A stretch of 38,823 nt of DNA, taken from Cristatella mucedo (taxonomy: Eukaryota > Bryozoa > Phylactolaemata > Cristatellidae). Below are positions 10,309-19,081 of this stretch, piece after piece (positions within the stretch are counted from its first letter, which is position 1; the number at the start of each line of letters is the position of its first letter). A model generated the notes under the pieces. It ran no database searches and was not told the DNA's origin. It saw only the letters and a list, made by a program, of their open reading frames with translations. The stretch spans positions 146,501 to 185,323 of the forward strand of contig WPIO01000254.1 of the NCBI GenBank assembly GCA_009760855.2, written 5' to 3'. The translations under genes were made by a program, and so were the position numbers.

Positions 10309-10586
10309 AGGATGTTTCCCCCAGAACATTTACCCCATGGTGAACCCTTGGACAGTTCTACCCCCATCCAACATTTGCCCCCGGGGGAGGACATTTCCCC
10401 CTATGTTTATGAATGTGTAACTATGAATACAGATATATATCAGTACACGATCAAATAAAGCCCTAAACCCTAAAACTTTAAAACCCTCAGCCCTACGCCA
10501 GGCGGGATGTCCTATTGTAGGGAAAAAAATCCGGAGGAAATGTCTGGGGGAATGACAGGTGGGGGAAACGTCCGGAGGAAATGTCA
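10309..10586. repeat. Fold-back repeat element with GGACATTTCCCCC-type arrays
   Basis: The left arm holds five direct near-copies of GGACATTTCCCCC: 10309-10322, 10324-10336, 10350-10365, 10368-10382 and 10389-10401. The right arm holds the inverted form: GGAGGAAATGTC at 10533-10544 and 10574-10585, and related GGGGGAA-type units at 10545-10557 and 10560-10573. The spacer of about 130 bases includes CCCTAAACCCTAAAACTTTAA. There is no transposase. The structure is that of a non-autonomous fold-back or MITE-like DNA element; whether it is mobile is inference. Confidence 0.6.
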
Positions 10587-10599
10587 GTCCGTCAAATGG

Positions 10600-11685
10600 T
10601 AAGGTACACACACTTTGCGACTCATAGGGTGGGTTTGAGCGCCACAGAAGACAATGCTAGCTAAATCGTGGCTCTTCTGCTGCTGTATAAATTAGTCTGT
10701 TGCATCAGCCAACCTTTACTCACTTACTTTACCAATGCACGGTCTTGTGTTTCCAACCGCTATACGGTCAAATTATTTTCTTGTTGGTCGCTCTATTGAT
10801 ATCCTGCCCTAAACACACAATACTCTCGAGGTGCTGCTAATTAGCGAAGCTGAAAAGATGCCCTCAAATGGCATGCCACAGGGCGTTCATAGACCTGGTT
10901 CACCGAGTCTTCATTCTAGAAGATGCTCATCAGTCTTTAGCTAACCAACAGCTTCAAACGTCATACGTCCGTAGTTTTCATTTCCTTTTACGGCAGCATC
11001 GTCAGACGCGATCTAAAGAAAGCATATACGATGACTTTGAAACCTATTGCGTACTTTTCAGCCTCAGAACGTTCAGGCTGATGGTATCGATATCTTTAAA
11101 ATGGCAGTTCTAAAAATTCAAATAACACGCACAATAAAGAGATGCTGCTGCTCAAGCAAAAACTCGTGCTCTTAGATGCAGAACGCAGAGCCAACTTCAT
11201 AGACTCCCTAATGCATACTGGCAAGAGTCTAATAGGTGTGGCTACTGTAGCAGGCTAGCCCACGAGCATGCATAGTCAGTTCGGCTTCGCTTCATTCTCC
11301 TTCAGACTGCCGACAGAAAAGCTGTGAGCTCTGGGCACTTACTTGCTAAGCAAGCTTCCACACTTTCAAAACACCGAGACCGCTGGACATTGCATGCGAA
11401 AATTTTATAATCTGCCGCTCAGCTTTCCTTTGGGAGTCGTAAACTTGTCTTTTTGGTTGCGTTATAGATTGAATACCTACCTGTCCATGATTCAGGGCAT
11501 GCTACTAACCTGGGGTTCTACTAACCATTAGCCCTGAGCTGTCCTCTCTACTATACTTTAGCAAGCTAGTATTACCTCTCTGCCTGTGCTGACGTTAATT
11601 AGCTTAGCCCATCTACAGCAGTACTAATCAATTCCATTGATATTTTGATTCTGTCACTCACTTTTAGGTCCGTTCATTCCCTGGA
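10600..11685. other. No gene recognised
   Basis: No recognisable domain. The open frame at 10868-11113 (plus, 81 codons) starts with ATG but has no motif and is not supported by its surroundings. Confidence 0.5.
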
Positions 11686-11689
11686 TCAA

Positions 11690-12160
11690 GCCTACCTATT
11701 GGATACCACCAGTCTCAGCATCGTACAACCTGCTGTTCTGACTCGAATTGTTTAACTATACCTTGTAAGAACTCCAAAACCTGCTGAGACCGTGCCTTTG
11801 GTTCACGTGTTCCAAAATCTTTAGCTCCCTCTTGACTGAGCTCAAGACATCCCCTGAAAGTACGACATTTAATAAGAAGCTTAACAACATGTTTATCGCA
11901 GCATTTAGTGGGTCCTTGTGATTCTTCCTTTAGGAGCTTATGCGTGCTGATCCTGTACCTGCTGCTACTAATCAAATATTCATGTTGAACCGCGCATCTC
12001 ACATCTAACAATTTCATGCTTGGTGGCATTGCGGAAGATATAACTAATCATTTAGTCATGCTATTTATAGGCATTTTACAGCATCTATAAAGTGCCAACA
12101 GAGAGATTTAGATTTCCGAGTGTTATTAAAATGTACTACTATATTCTTAAAATTTTGAGT
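11690..12160 (+). mobile_element. LINE family A 3' end, old copy
   Basis: The plus strand matches the family A ORF2 end at the DNA level: GAGACCGTGCCTTTGGTTCACG, CTTTAGCTCCCTC, AAGACATCCCCTGA, GCATTTAGTGGGTCCTTGTG and CTTATGCGTGCTGA, the same order as in the copies at 27.7, 30.3 and 32.3 kb. A decayed terminal hairpin follows at about 12087-12130 (TAAAGTGCC ... GAGTGTTATTA). The reading frame is lost to indels. Confidence 0.75.
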
Positions 12161-12271
12161 CACATTCATGTTACAAAAGGCACCTAAATGTATGGGCATG
12201 ATTTTTTGGAAAAAATAATCAAAAACATTATGAGTGAATATTAGCTCATTTTCATTAATATAAGTTTGCTT

Positions 12272-12447
12272 TAATCATCACAGTTAGCAAGAAACTTGTC
12301 ATCAGTATCACTACTAACATCTTTACAGTCTTCTGCAAAACTGTCAAGGTCTGTGTCATCACTTTTGCAGTATGCAATGACTGACACTGACTTGCAGTGT
12401 ATAATTCGTAGGTTTGTTTTTTCAAAAAACTTGGATAAAAGTGAGAT
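12272..12447 (-). other. Short acidic open frame, unrecognised
   Basis: The minus strand has about 55 codons without a stop, ending with TAA near 12274. The second half is rich in Asp, Glu, Ser and Cys (FAEDCKDVSSDTDDKF, LANCDD) and looks like the acidic tail of a real protein rather than random DNA. There is no ATG in frame at its upstream end and nothing recognised upstream, so it could be a terminal exon, a transposase tail or chance. Confidence 0.2.
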
Positions 12448-12499
12448 TTATACGAGTAAAATGTGGTGTTATTATTATTATAAGTTGGCCCATGCATGA

Positions 12500-13240
12500 T
12501 ACTTTTTTTGCATGCTTATGCCGTACTTTTCACTGACCTTAGTTGTTGCTTCTGTGAAGGCGAAGAGGAAAGTGCTTAAAGATTTAGTAAGCCTATAGCA
12601 GTGTACAAATGACATACTGTTATTACTAATATTATTATTATTCGACAAAGGAGAGCACTAGAACTAGCCTCACTCCGCGTTGCTGATTTATATTAGCCAG
12701 ACATTAAAGACTACCAGAAATACGAGCTCTATATAATAAATGTATTGCAACTTAAGCAGGAGATGAGTAAAGCTAAGGATCCGGACGGACCTTATCTAGT
12801 TTGAATATCAATTTAGTCTGGAGAGTTCACGAAAGATGGCTCTCTTGTAGCTCCGTGGTTCTCTCTAAGCAAGTAAGGAGATTGTGGTGCTCCAGCTCGA
12901 TTCTTCATTCACGCATGCCACCTTTCAGCGAGACCTTTTCCATGCTGCTTTTTTTACAGGGGCAACTCGTGCACATGCCTTCCCAGTACCAGGCAGCATT
13001 CGCTGCCATTAAATAGCACGTGCCAGGCAGCTGCCAAAGCAGCCGTGGACTACGACAAGCTGCAAAAAAGCCTCGGCCTACCGACGCTGCAATGAACGGC
13101 TGCTGCACACTGCTCCTTCATCCACTGAGCAATGTGTGAGCTTTAAAGATTCTCCCGAGAGCACTAAATAGAGGCCATCTAGAAGCTTCAAATCCACAAC
13201 AATAAAATGAATAAAAAATTTCTAGCTGAATTTATACCCT
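12500..13240. other. No gene recognised
   Basis: No family recognised on either strand. A pyrimidine-rich stretch ending in ACAG near 12960 resembles a splice acceptor, but the following frames are short. Confidence 0.45.
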
Positions 13241-13244
13241 CTTT

Positions 13245-13387
13245 TTGTGTAGCGACAGAAAAGCCTTTACGGCTATCACCACTGCTTGCAGTGGCGATAA
13301 AAGATTGCCCACCACAGTATTTGAACCCGCGACCTCGAGGCCAAGGTCGTGAAAAGCAACCGCCTAATCTAGTGAGCCATTACGACT
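13245..13387 (-). mobile_element. tRNA-derived SINE, family 1, copy 3
   Basis: On the minus strand: TGGCTCACTAGATTAGGCGG (A-box region), GCTTTTCACGACCTTGGCC, B box GGGTTCAAATAC at about 13317-13328, then CCACTGCAAGCAGTGG (a 16-base palindrome-like hairpin), GATAGCCGTAAAGGC and CTGTCGCTACACAAA. It aligns over its length with the copies at 7.1, 8.2 and 25.6 kb. Confidence 0.85.
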
Positions 13388-13389
13388 CA

Positions 13390-14185
13390 ACATGACCCCT
13401 TCCCAAAAAAAATCTTGTTCACTCATCGAGAAAAATATTGAACTGGCATGCAAATTGCATGGGTCCAACGCCGAGTCTGAGTCCTGTTACCCTCAAGCCT
13501 GGTCACCACTGCTCCATGTGCTATCGAAGTAGATGGATTTTTTCGAACAAAGGCAGAGAAAAAAGTGCAGAAACGATTAAATGACCAGTGAACTGATTCG
13601 CATAAATGCCAATTAGGGACCAAGTGGTCTGATGGCCATCTCACCCAATACGTGTTACTTGGCTATAGCCTGGCGATTCACAGCTGAAGAACTGAGAAGG
13701 CCTAGATTAGTTTCTAGGTAACACTTTAATTTCTGCACGTGCCGACTAGAGGCTGCAGGTGCAGAGTTCTGATCACCGACAGAGTTCGCACCTGAAATTT
13801 GCCAATCGCCATGTATGCAGCCTGCCGCTGACTCCCAGTTTCGGCGAAAAGCAAGGCTTAACTTCAGGCTGCTTGATAGTAAGAATATGGGCAGCCATCC
13901 GTAATTTCAAAATTCAGAGCAACCAAAAGCCGTCTGCCGTGGGACTGAATGACAAGAAAAGACTTTTGCATGGAGCATGAACCGAGTCTGGAATCCCTGT
14001 GCTACCGGGACGGTTCAGTACTAATTGAACTGGTCACATCATCGAGATAGCTCTTGCTACTGCACTTTCGCATGGCTGCAACGACTTGGCTTCCTACGGA
14101 CACCTGCGTGCTCAATCCGTAATCTTGCGTTCATTGTGAGTGACTATTCATATTAGTAAGCACACATTTTTGGCACCAGATACAA
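13390..14185. other. No gene recognised
   Basis: Unique-looking sequence; open frames on both strands lack any recognisable domain. Confidence 0.45.
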
Positions 14186-14189
14186 CCAG

Positions 14190-14841
14190 TTCGTGATCAG
14201 TGGCCAGCGGCCTGGAGCATATACACGCTGCACGACTTTCGTGGCTTCAGGCAAGTAGGGAGCAAACCCCGACGAGCAGTGCACCACGTCTGTGGGAATC
14301 CTGGATGACTGAATACGCAAGACGACCTTAGCAAGATGACCTTGCCAGCGGATGCAAGGAAAGCATTAAATTCAAAAAACCAGGAGGCACGCACCTTCGC
14401 CCAGCTGCAGTTTCGCCGAGTACTTGGGCTGTCGAAAGATGTTATCGCTAGGAGACTTTGAGTCGGTGCAGCAAGAGAAAGGCGTTTGCTTTCTGCGTTC
14501 AAGCACCATTCATTCTTGGGCACCTTCGAATTTAAGGTAAATTTATTCGTGATCGGACTGCTTTGAGTTGACCAGAAACCGCCTAGCCAAGTAAAAAAAA
14601 GCCGGGTTTATTCTAAATGCAGCTGCCTACTCCCTCTGTAGGAGGCACACAGCCGATGCCAAAAACCGCTTGTCTGGTTGAAGCGCTGCCGGTCGTCTCG
14701 ATGTCTGAACTACTGCTAGCACAGTCAGCCGACGCTGATCTATCAAGATATACATCAAGATATCCGGCAACGCTGCCACTTGCTCGTGAAGACCCCAAAA
14801 GCCTGGTCCAGCCACCGGCTAGTCCTCGTGGGCAGTGTTAA
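14190..14841 (+). other. Coding-like stretch, possibly two exons, unrecognised
   Basis: In the plus strand, 14330-14536 can be read as a basic, Lys/Arg/Gln-rich segment (RTFAQLQFRRVLGLSKDVIA) with one TGA, ending at AAG/GTAAAT, a good splice-donor match. About 90 bases on, TTTATTCTAAATGCAG ends a plausible acceptor, and a 72-codon frame to a TAA at 14839-14841 follows in the same phase (ACLVEALPVVSMSELLLAQS). This is suggestive of a small intron between coding exons, but no family is recognised, other frames are also open here, and the TGA argues for a pseudogene if it is coding at all. Confidence 0.2.
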
Positions 14842-14849
14842 GTAATCCA

Positions 14850-15540
14850 GAGAATTCAGCAGCACCGCTTTGCTCGGAGTTTTATCTCAGCACATGTCGT
14901 ACCCGAGGCTATCCTGGTGGGTTTCCTTTCCCCCTCAAGCTACATGGGGGCGATAGCGATCAATGCGACCCTTGCACATTGGGCCATCGCCTTCACGACA
15001 GCGCTTGCTGGGTTGGCATGGCTAATGATGTTGTCGATTACTGCACTGGTACGTCCAGCAATTAAGGCACCCTCTCCCCCCCCCCCCCCGATCAAGGTCA
15101 GACAGAGAGTCATGGGCTCGAGCCCGTGGTGGCGTCTGTGAATCTCGTGAATAGAGAGAGAATTGATTCTCTCAGGGGGCTACTAATCAATTATATTTAC
15201 AAATGAATTATATTCATCACTTAGAGCAGGTTTTGTGAGGCATGTTGAAAATCCAAACCTGCCGCATTGCCTGAGCCGATTCTAGTCCCCACACCATTAG
15301 GTTGGACAGCCGTGGGAAATGTTTGCTGTTGACATGCTGCAGCTTCAGGTGTCTTCGCGTAGGCGTGTGTTTGTCCTGCGGGACTACTGCAATAAACGGT
15401 TGAAAGCTGTACCACTGTGCGACAGCAAGTAGCTCATATAGCTGGTGAGACTTTGCAGCCAGTTCTTGCTAGGTTCAGGTCCCTGAAGTTCCTTCGCTCC
15501 GGCCTAATTTCGAAAGCAAAGTGGTCCGCATGCTTTGATC
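14850..15540 (+). other. No gene established; C-tract and ADAM-like scrap
   Basis: One plus-strand frame ends NDVVDYCTGTSSN at about 15024-15062, which resembles a short piece of the disintegrin domain of ADAM-type proteins. It is too short, and lacks the cysteine pattern on either side, to call a gene. A 14-base C tract follows at about 15076-15089. The rest to 15540 shows nothing recognised. Confidence 0.2.
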
Positions 15541-15651
15541 TCTATACTTCGGAACGATAACAACGTGCAACACATCGTGTACCACCCTCGAGTTGATGGG
15601 ATGGTCTATCCAATGAATGGGACAATGCTGGGCACACACCCTTGGTATTAA

Positions 15652-15654
<3 letters not shown>

Positions 15655-15706
<52 letters not shown>

Positions 15707-15714
15707 TATATATC
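15655..15714. repeat. TA microsatellite
   Basis: (TA)n from about 15655 to 15703, interrupted by GC, then ATATATAT. The minus-strand open frame across it is an artefact of the repeat. Confidence 0.95.
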
Positions 15715-15779
15715 GAAGACACCTCGTACGAACCACGTAACCTTTTTAGATCATGCCTTTAGTTCCTTTGTAATGCAAA

Positions 15780-16680
15780 GTAATATATTGTAACGTATCT
15801 CCGTCTGTAACTCCTCAAAGTCGTTAACACCATGCGGGTGTTACGCAGGAGAGTTCTGCATAGTGCACTCACAGCCTAACCGGCTTTCGGTATGCATTAG
15901 GTGGCCAACAGACTTCGTCACACGCATCAAAGTAAAAGTAGAAAGCATGGAGGAGTCACGAAAACAGTTGTGGTAGTGAGTGGCACGAAAGTAGCAGCTC
16001 AGGACTACTGAAAAGGATGAGCCATAGTCGGAAGCAGGAGAGTAGTTATCGTTGCGTAAAATAATAGAAAAGAGTTCCATAGTCTAGGACCTGCGGAGCT
16101 AAAGCTTTTGCCGCCAATGGTCTTTAAGTGGAGGAATAGAACAGCTAATTTATTGTCCACACAGGACCTGATGATGCAAACACGCTGAAAGAGATGCAGC
16201 AGTTCAGCTAGGTACGAAAGAGCCAACCCGTGGCGGGCCTTTTGAGTCAGCGTAAGAACTTTGCTCTCTATCCTCTGCTAAACGGCATTCACCCTTGCTC
16301 TTTTGGCAAAGGTGACACGTGCTCAAACCTCTGGGACTTGAAGAGTAGCAGCAGCCGTATTCTTAGTCACGTGCAGTGGCAAAGAGCTTTCTTTGGTAAC
16401 CCAGGCAAAGGAGGAGTTATAAAATCAAACTAAGACAGATTTAAGGAGCTAGTTCAATTTGTACAAGCAATTGTGGGAGGCAGCTCCTGATCTTGGATAG
16501 AAATTGGACGTGATGGCTATCTGTAGAAGCAGTCCTATGAATGAAGCTTTTAAAATTAAGGCAGCTGTCGAAAACGACACCTAAATTTTGAGCACATGGT
16601 GATCTTCGAACAATAGCATGACCAATTAGAAAAGAATAGCCTCTTAGTCTAGCCTCACTCACTTAGGGTAACTTTTGAGC
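15780..16680 (-). mobile_element. LINE family B copy, 3' half
   Basis: A second CR1/L2-like family. The minus strand from about 16665 reads GHAIVRRSPCAQNLGVVFDS (start of the RT thumb), then after frame breaks SYLAELLHLFQRV and KSFSSAGPRLWNSF, the standard C-terminal block. The 3' UTR runs to GTTACAGACGGAGATACGTTAC at about 15782-15803. The same UTR occurs at 19.5, 23.8 and 24.9 kb. Coding frames are broken throughout. The tail differs from family A: no AAAGCGCC hairpin and no ATT tail, but short GTAAY-type repeats. Confidence 0.8.
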
Positions 16681-16731
16681 AGCAGTTCGGTTTGTCCGTG
16701 ATTTAATTTCAGCATAACCAGAGAATTTGAT

Positions 16732-16840
16732 GCCGGACAATTCTTCGCGGATAATTCATCGCGGAAAATTCGGTGTAGGACGATTCGGAGCGGACAATTC
16801 GGGACGAAACAATGGGTAATTAGAAGCGGACAATTCTGAG
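16732..16840. repeat. 14-bp tandem array with GCGGACAATTC core
   Basis: The core GGACAATTC or a one- or two-base variant begins at 16735, 16749, 16763, 16778, 16792 and 16828, with a weak unit near 16814, giving a period of 14 (once 15) bases. Unit consensus is close to GCGGACAATTCNNC. It lies about 330 bases upstream of the FLYWCH exon. No function is shown; it might be a subterminal repeat of a mobile element. Confidence 0.75.
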
Positions 16841-16849
16841 CAGGTTATT

Positions 16850-17165
16850 TGTAATGTGCTAATTATTTATATTTTAAACGCAGTATAAACACGCTTTCAA
16901 TTAGTAAGTACATAGTTTGGAAACCTAGACGCTTTCAATTAACCAAGACATTTAATTGCACAATAAGTGAGTACATAGTAGCTAGGGGGATTAGTGTTTA
17001 CATGCATTACTGAAAAGCTCAGTTCGGAGACACATTTGGAACGTTAAACTTTCAAATCCAGCATCCTAGTTGGTGAGACATTATGTATTGCAGTTAGTTC
17101 TTTCGATAGTTTTAGTTTTAGTTTTTGTTTTCTATTTAAATTTTAACTATCCTATGCATAGATAA
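16850..17165. other. AT-rich spacer with duplicated motifs
   Basis: CGCTTTCAATTA occurs twice (about 16892 and 16931) and the related (T/A)AGTACATAGT twice (about 16908 and 16971), as in a diverged local duplication. A pyrimidine-rich tract ends in TATCCTATGCATAG at about 17160, and ACTCACAG follows at about 17181; either could serve as a splice acceptor for the FLYWCH frame. Confidence 0.5.
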
Positions 17166-17548
17166 ATAAAGAGACTCACAGAAGTGGCTTTAGAGTTTGT
17201 AGAATCGGAGAAAGTAAAACTAATGCTGGTTTACGAAGGTTATCTTTATCACATGGAAAGTAAAACTGAACGGAAAGAGATATGGCGATGCTGAGATCGT
17301 TCCTGCAAAGGTCACTGACATACAGCGAATGGACTGATAATGAAACCGCCATCTCAACATTCGCGAGCAGCATCTACTGGTCAACTTGAAACAACTCGAG
17401 TCCTTGATAACAGTCAAGAGATACGAAGAATTGAATCAGAAATGCAAAAAAGAGATAGAGTTGAACATGAATTGAATGAACGTGCATTAGAGAAATCAAC
17501 TGATGATTCTGGTAATGTTGTAAACAATAATGTGGTAATGTGGTAATG
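17166..17548 (+). pseudogene. FLYWCH-type zinc-finger exon, broken
   Basis: The plus-strand frame open from 17166 reads FVESEKVKLMLVYEGYLYH, then KTERKEIWRC, a TGA at 17292-17294, DRSCKGH, a TGA at 17316-17318, and on to KPPSQHS. This follows the FLYWCH finger: the LVYEGYLY strand, the W-R-C (Trp 17283, Cys 17289), the second Cys (17304) and a His (17358). The usual second His two residues later is Arg here. FLYWCH fingers bind DNA and are common in transposase-derived proteins. The frame continues through a charged coiled-coil-like region (EIRRIESEMQKRDRVEHELN) to about 17535. Both stops could come from CGA by one C-to-T change. The ATG-initiated frame at 17340 is the tail of this, not a separate gene. 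Confidence 0.6.
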
Positions 17549-18223
17549 TTGATAAACCGAAGAAATTAGACCTACACTTGCAATTCAGATGGAATAACAA
17601 GAACAAGTACAAAACACATTGGATTAAGATGTGATTGAATATGGTGATAAAGTAACACGTTTGATGGAAAGTAGGAATTTAGAATGTATAGATCAGGTTA
17701 AAAATATACTTGAATATAAAGAAGCGACAAAAAGAGTGTTAGATCAAACAAAAAGAATTAAAAAACATTAGATGATAAATGAATACCAGATATTTCAAGA
17801 GCATTTACAAGAGCTATTGATGCATTCAAGAAATGAGATACTATACAATCTCTTAATATAATTAACAGAGCAATTGCAAAAGCACCTCATGATGAAACAA
17901 TGAAATGTCTCAAAGATACTTGACGATTCATTGCAAATATTTTTAATGTTAATCCTTCTACTGGCACACACAGAAGAAAAACAAAAATACAAGAAATAAA
18001 AGATGAATCACTTGCAATTGGACGAGGAGTAGAAGAAATTCCATGAGTTGTAAGTAGTGAAAAAGAAATATTTGATAAGATTGATTTGTGGCTTTGTGAA
18101 CTTGCTGCTGGTAATAGAGGCGTAATAAGTTCCATTAGTTCTGCTGTTGATTATCTTGCTAGATCTCGAAAAGCTCCAAAGTCTTATGTTGCAAAAATAA
18201 ACAATATTGTATATAATATATAG
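17549..18223 (+). pseudogene. Unidentified AT-rich ORF A
   Basis: From 17556 the plus strand keeps the frame of the FLYWCH exon (GDKVTRLMESRNLECIDQVK, then EATKRVLDQTKRI) with two TAA codons where Gln would fit. At an A run near 17760 it slips one base. The next 150 codons (17771-18220) contain no TAA or TAG, only four TGA (17780, 17834, 17921, 18044), and end at TAG 18221-18223. Readable pieces include SLNIINRAIAKAPHDETMKC, FIANIFNVNPSTGTHRRKTK, KEIFDKIDLWLCELAAGNRG and SSAVDYLARSRKAPKSY. The content is polar and helical, with no transmembrane segment. Family unknown. Composition is far more AT-rich than the sequence to its right. A viral or mobile-element origin is inference. Confidence 0.5.
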
Positions 18224-18225
18224 AA

Positions 18226-18730
18226 ATGAGTGATTTTGTAAAGCGTCAACGATATATTAAAAAGTTTTGAAAGTATTAGAAAATCTAGTCAAGCAAGTAA
18301 GGATGGATATGTATTTAATTCAACTGGAACTATTAATCCCATTAAAGCACACCAATAATTTTCTGAACATAATAATACATTTGTTTATAGAATAGCAGGA
18401 GGGTCAGAACAAACAATAATAATTAAACCTGGAATGTATTCTGCAATTACAGATGATTTTAGAATTGGTATTCCAGATATAAGTACTAATTCAGTTACAC
18501 AATCTAGAGCTACAACCGACAAGTTTGTTTTGGGTTAGGATAACACTACTGCTAATTCATGGAGTAGCATACCTGTTGATTTGACATTTCTTGCTAGTAA
18601 GTCTAGTATTTCATCTATGCATAGTTTTCGTAGTGCTGCTTTTAATACTGATCCAAAGTTTTCAGAAATGTATCCTAATGTTACTCCTGTTGTTTGCATA
18701 CCTAACACAGAGTTTACTTCTGAAAAATAA
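18226..18730 (+). pseudogene. Unidentified AT-rich ORF B
   Basis: ATG at 18226, two bases after the stop of ORF A, opens MSDFVK; a one-base slip near 18242 moves to the frame used until TAA at 18728-18730, about 168 codons in all. That frame has only two stops, TAA at 18356 and TAG at 18536, both one C-to-T change from Gln codons. Pieces: NDILKSFESIRKSSQASKDG, NTFVYRIAGGSEQTIIIKPG, MYSAITDDFRIGIPDISTNS, SIPVDLTFLASKSSISSMHS. It is rich in Ser, Thr, Ile and Asn, looks beta-rich, and has no signal peptide or membrane span. I do not recognise the family; the tight ORF A/B spacing is unlike animal genes and suggests a compact foreign genome. Confidence 0.5.
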
Positions 18731-18754
18731 ATATATATATCAAATTTATATAGA

Positions 18755-19081
18755 ATGCCGGATTGCCCGAAGGTTGTTTGCTTCCGTTGCCGTAGGCCAG
18801 GCCAATGTTTCGGGTCCTGCCCACTGAAGCCCAAGTGTTACTACGGTGGAGACGGTGGTCATACTAAAAAAGGCTGCCCGAAAGCCTGCCTACTTAGGTC
18901 AAGGGCTGCCCAGCTGTCCTTGCGACCGGATGAAGAGGATGGTGTTCTCACGACTGTTGTCGAGGAAGGAGAGGTGGCTCTGGCCGCGGCTTCTGTGGTT
19001 CAGTCGGCTCCCCCTCCCAGGGCCGGGCTGAAGTTGCCCCTCCCCAACCTCTTGTCGAGTTTCCCCTCTCCCAACCCTTAA
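18755..19081 (+). pseudogene. CCHC zinc-knuckle ORF of a retroelement, knuckles damaged
   Basis: The frame from ATG 18755 (108 codons, TAA at 19079) reads VVCFRCRRPGQCFGSCP then KCYYGGDGGHTKKGC. These are two tandem zinc knuckles: the first has Gln in place of the His (C-x2-C-x4-Q-x4-C), the second has Gly in place of the second Cys. Such knuckles occur in nucleic-acid-binding first ORFs or N-terminal parts of LINEs. The rest is Pro/Ala-rich. The sharp change to GC-rich sequence right after ORF B marks an element boundary at about 18750. More coding-like sequence continues in shifting frames to about 19500 (for example RTRSQEQEAGKLQPPGKNQL). It may belong with the RT scraps at 20.1-20.9 kb. 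Confidence 0.55.

Noticed and set aside
14917-15141. Hydrophobic frame resembling a membrane protein
   Set aside because: Two hydrophobic stretches but no family, start context or neighbours to support it, and it overlaps another open frame.
15542-15736. Open frame with a long Ile-Tyr repeat
   Set aside because: It is the TA microsatellite read in frame, not a protein.
17180-17395. Alternative plus-strand frame through the FLYWCH exon (reading SLTYSEWTDNETAISTF)
   Set aside because: It contains stops at the start and ends at 17392; the FLYWCH frame explains the region better, so this is taken as a shadow.
18591-18827. Hydrophobic plus-strand frame across the end of ORF B
   Set aside because: Out of frame with ORF B and caused by its AT-rich composition; it crosses the boundary into the zinc-knuckle ORF.
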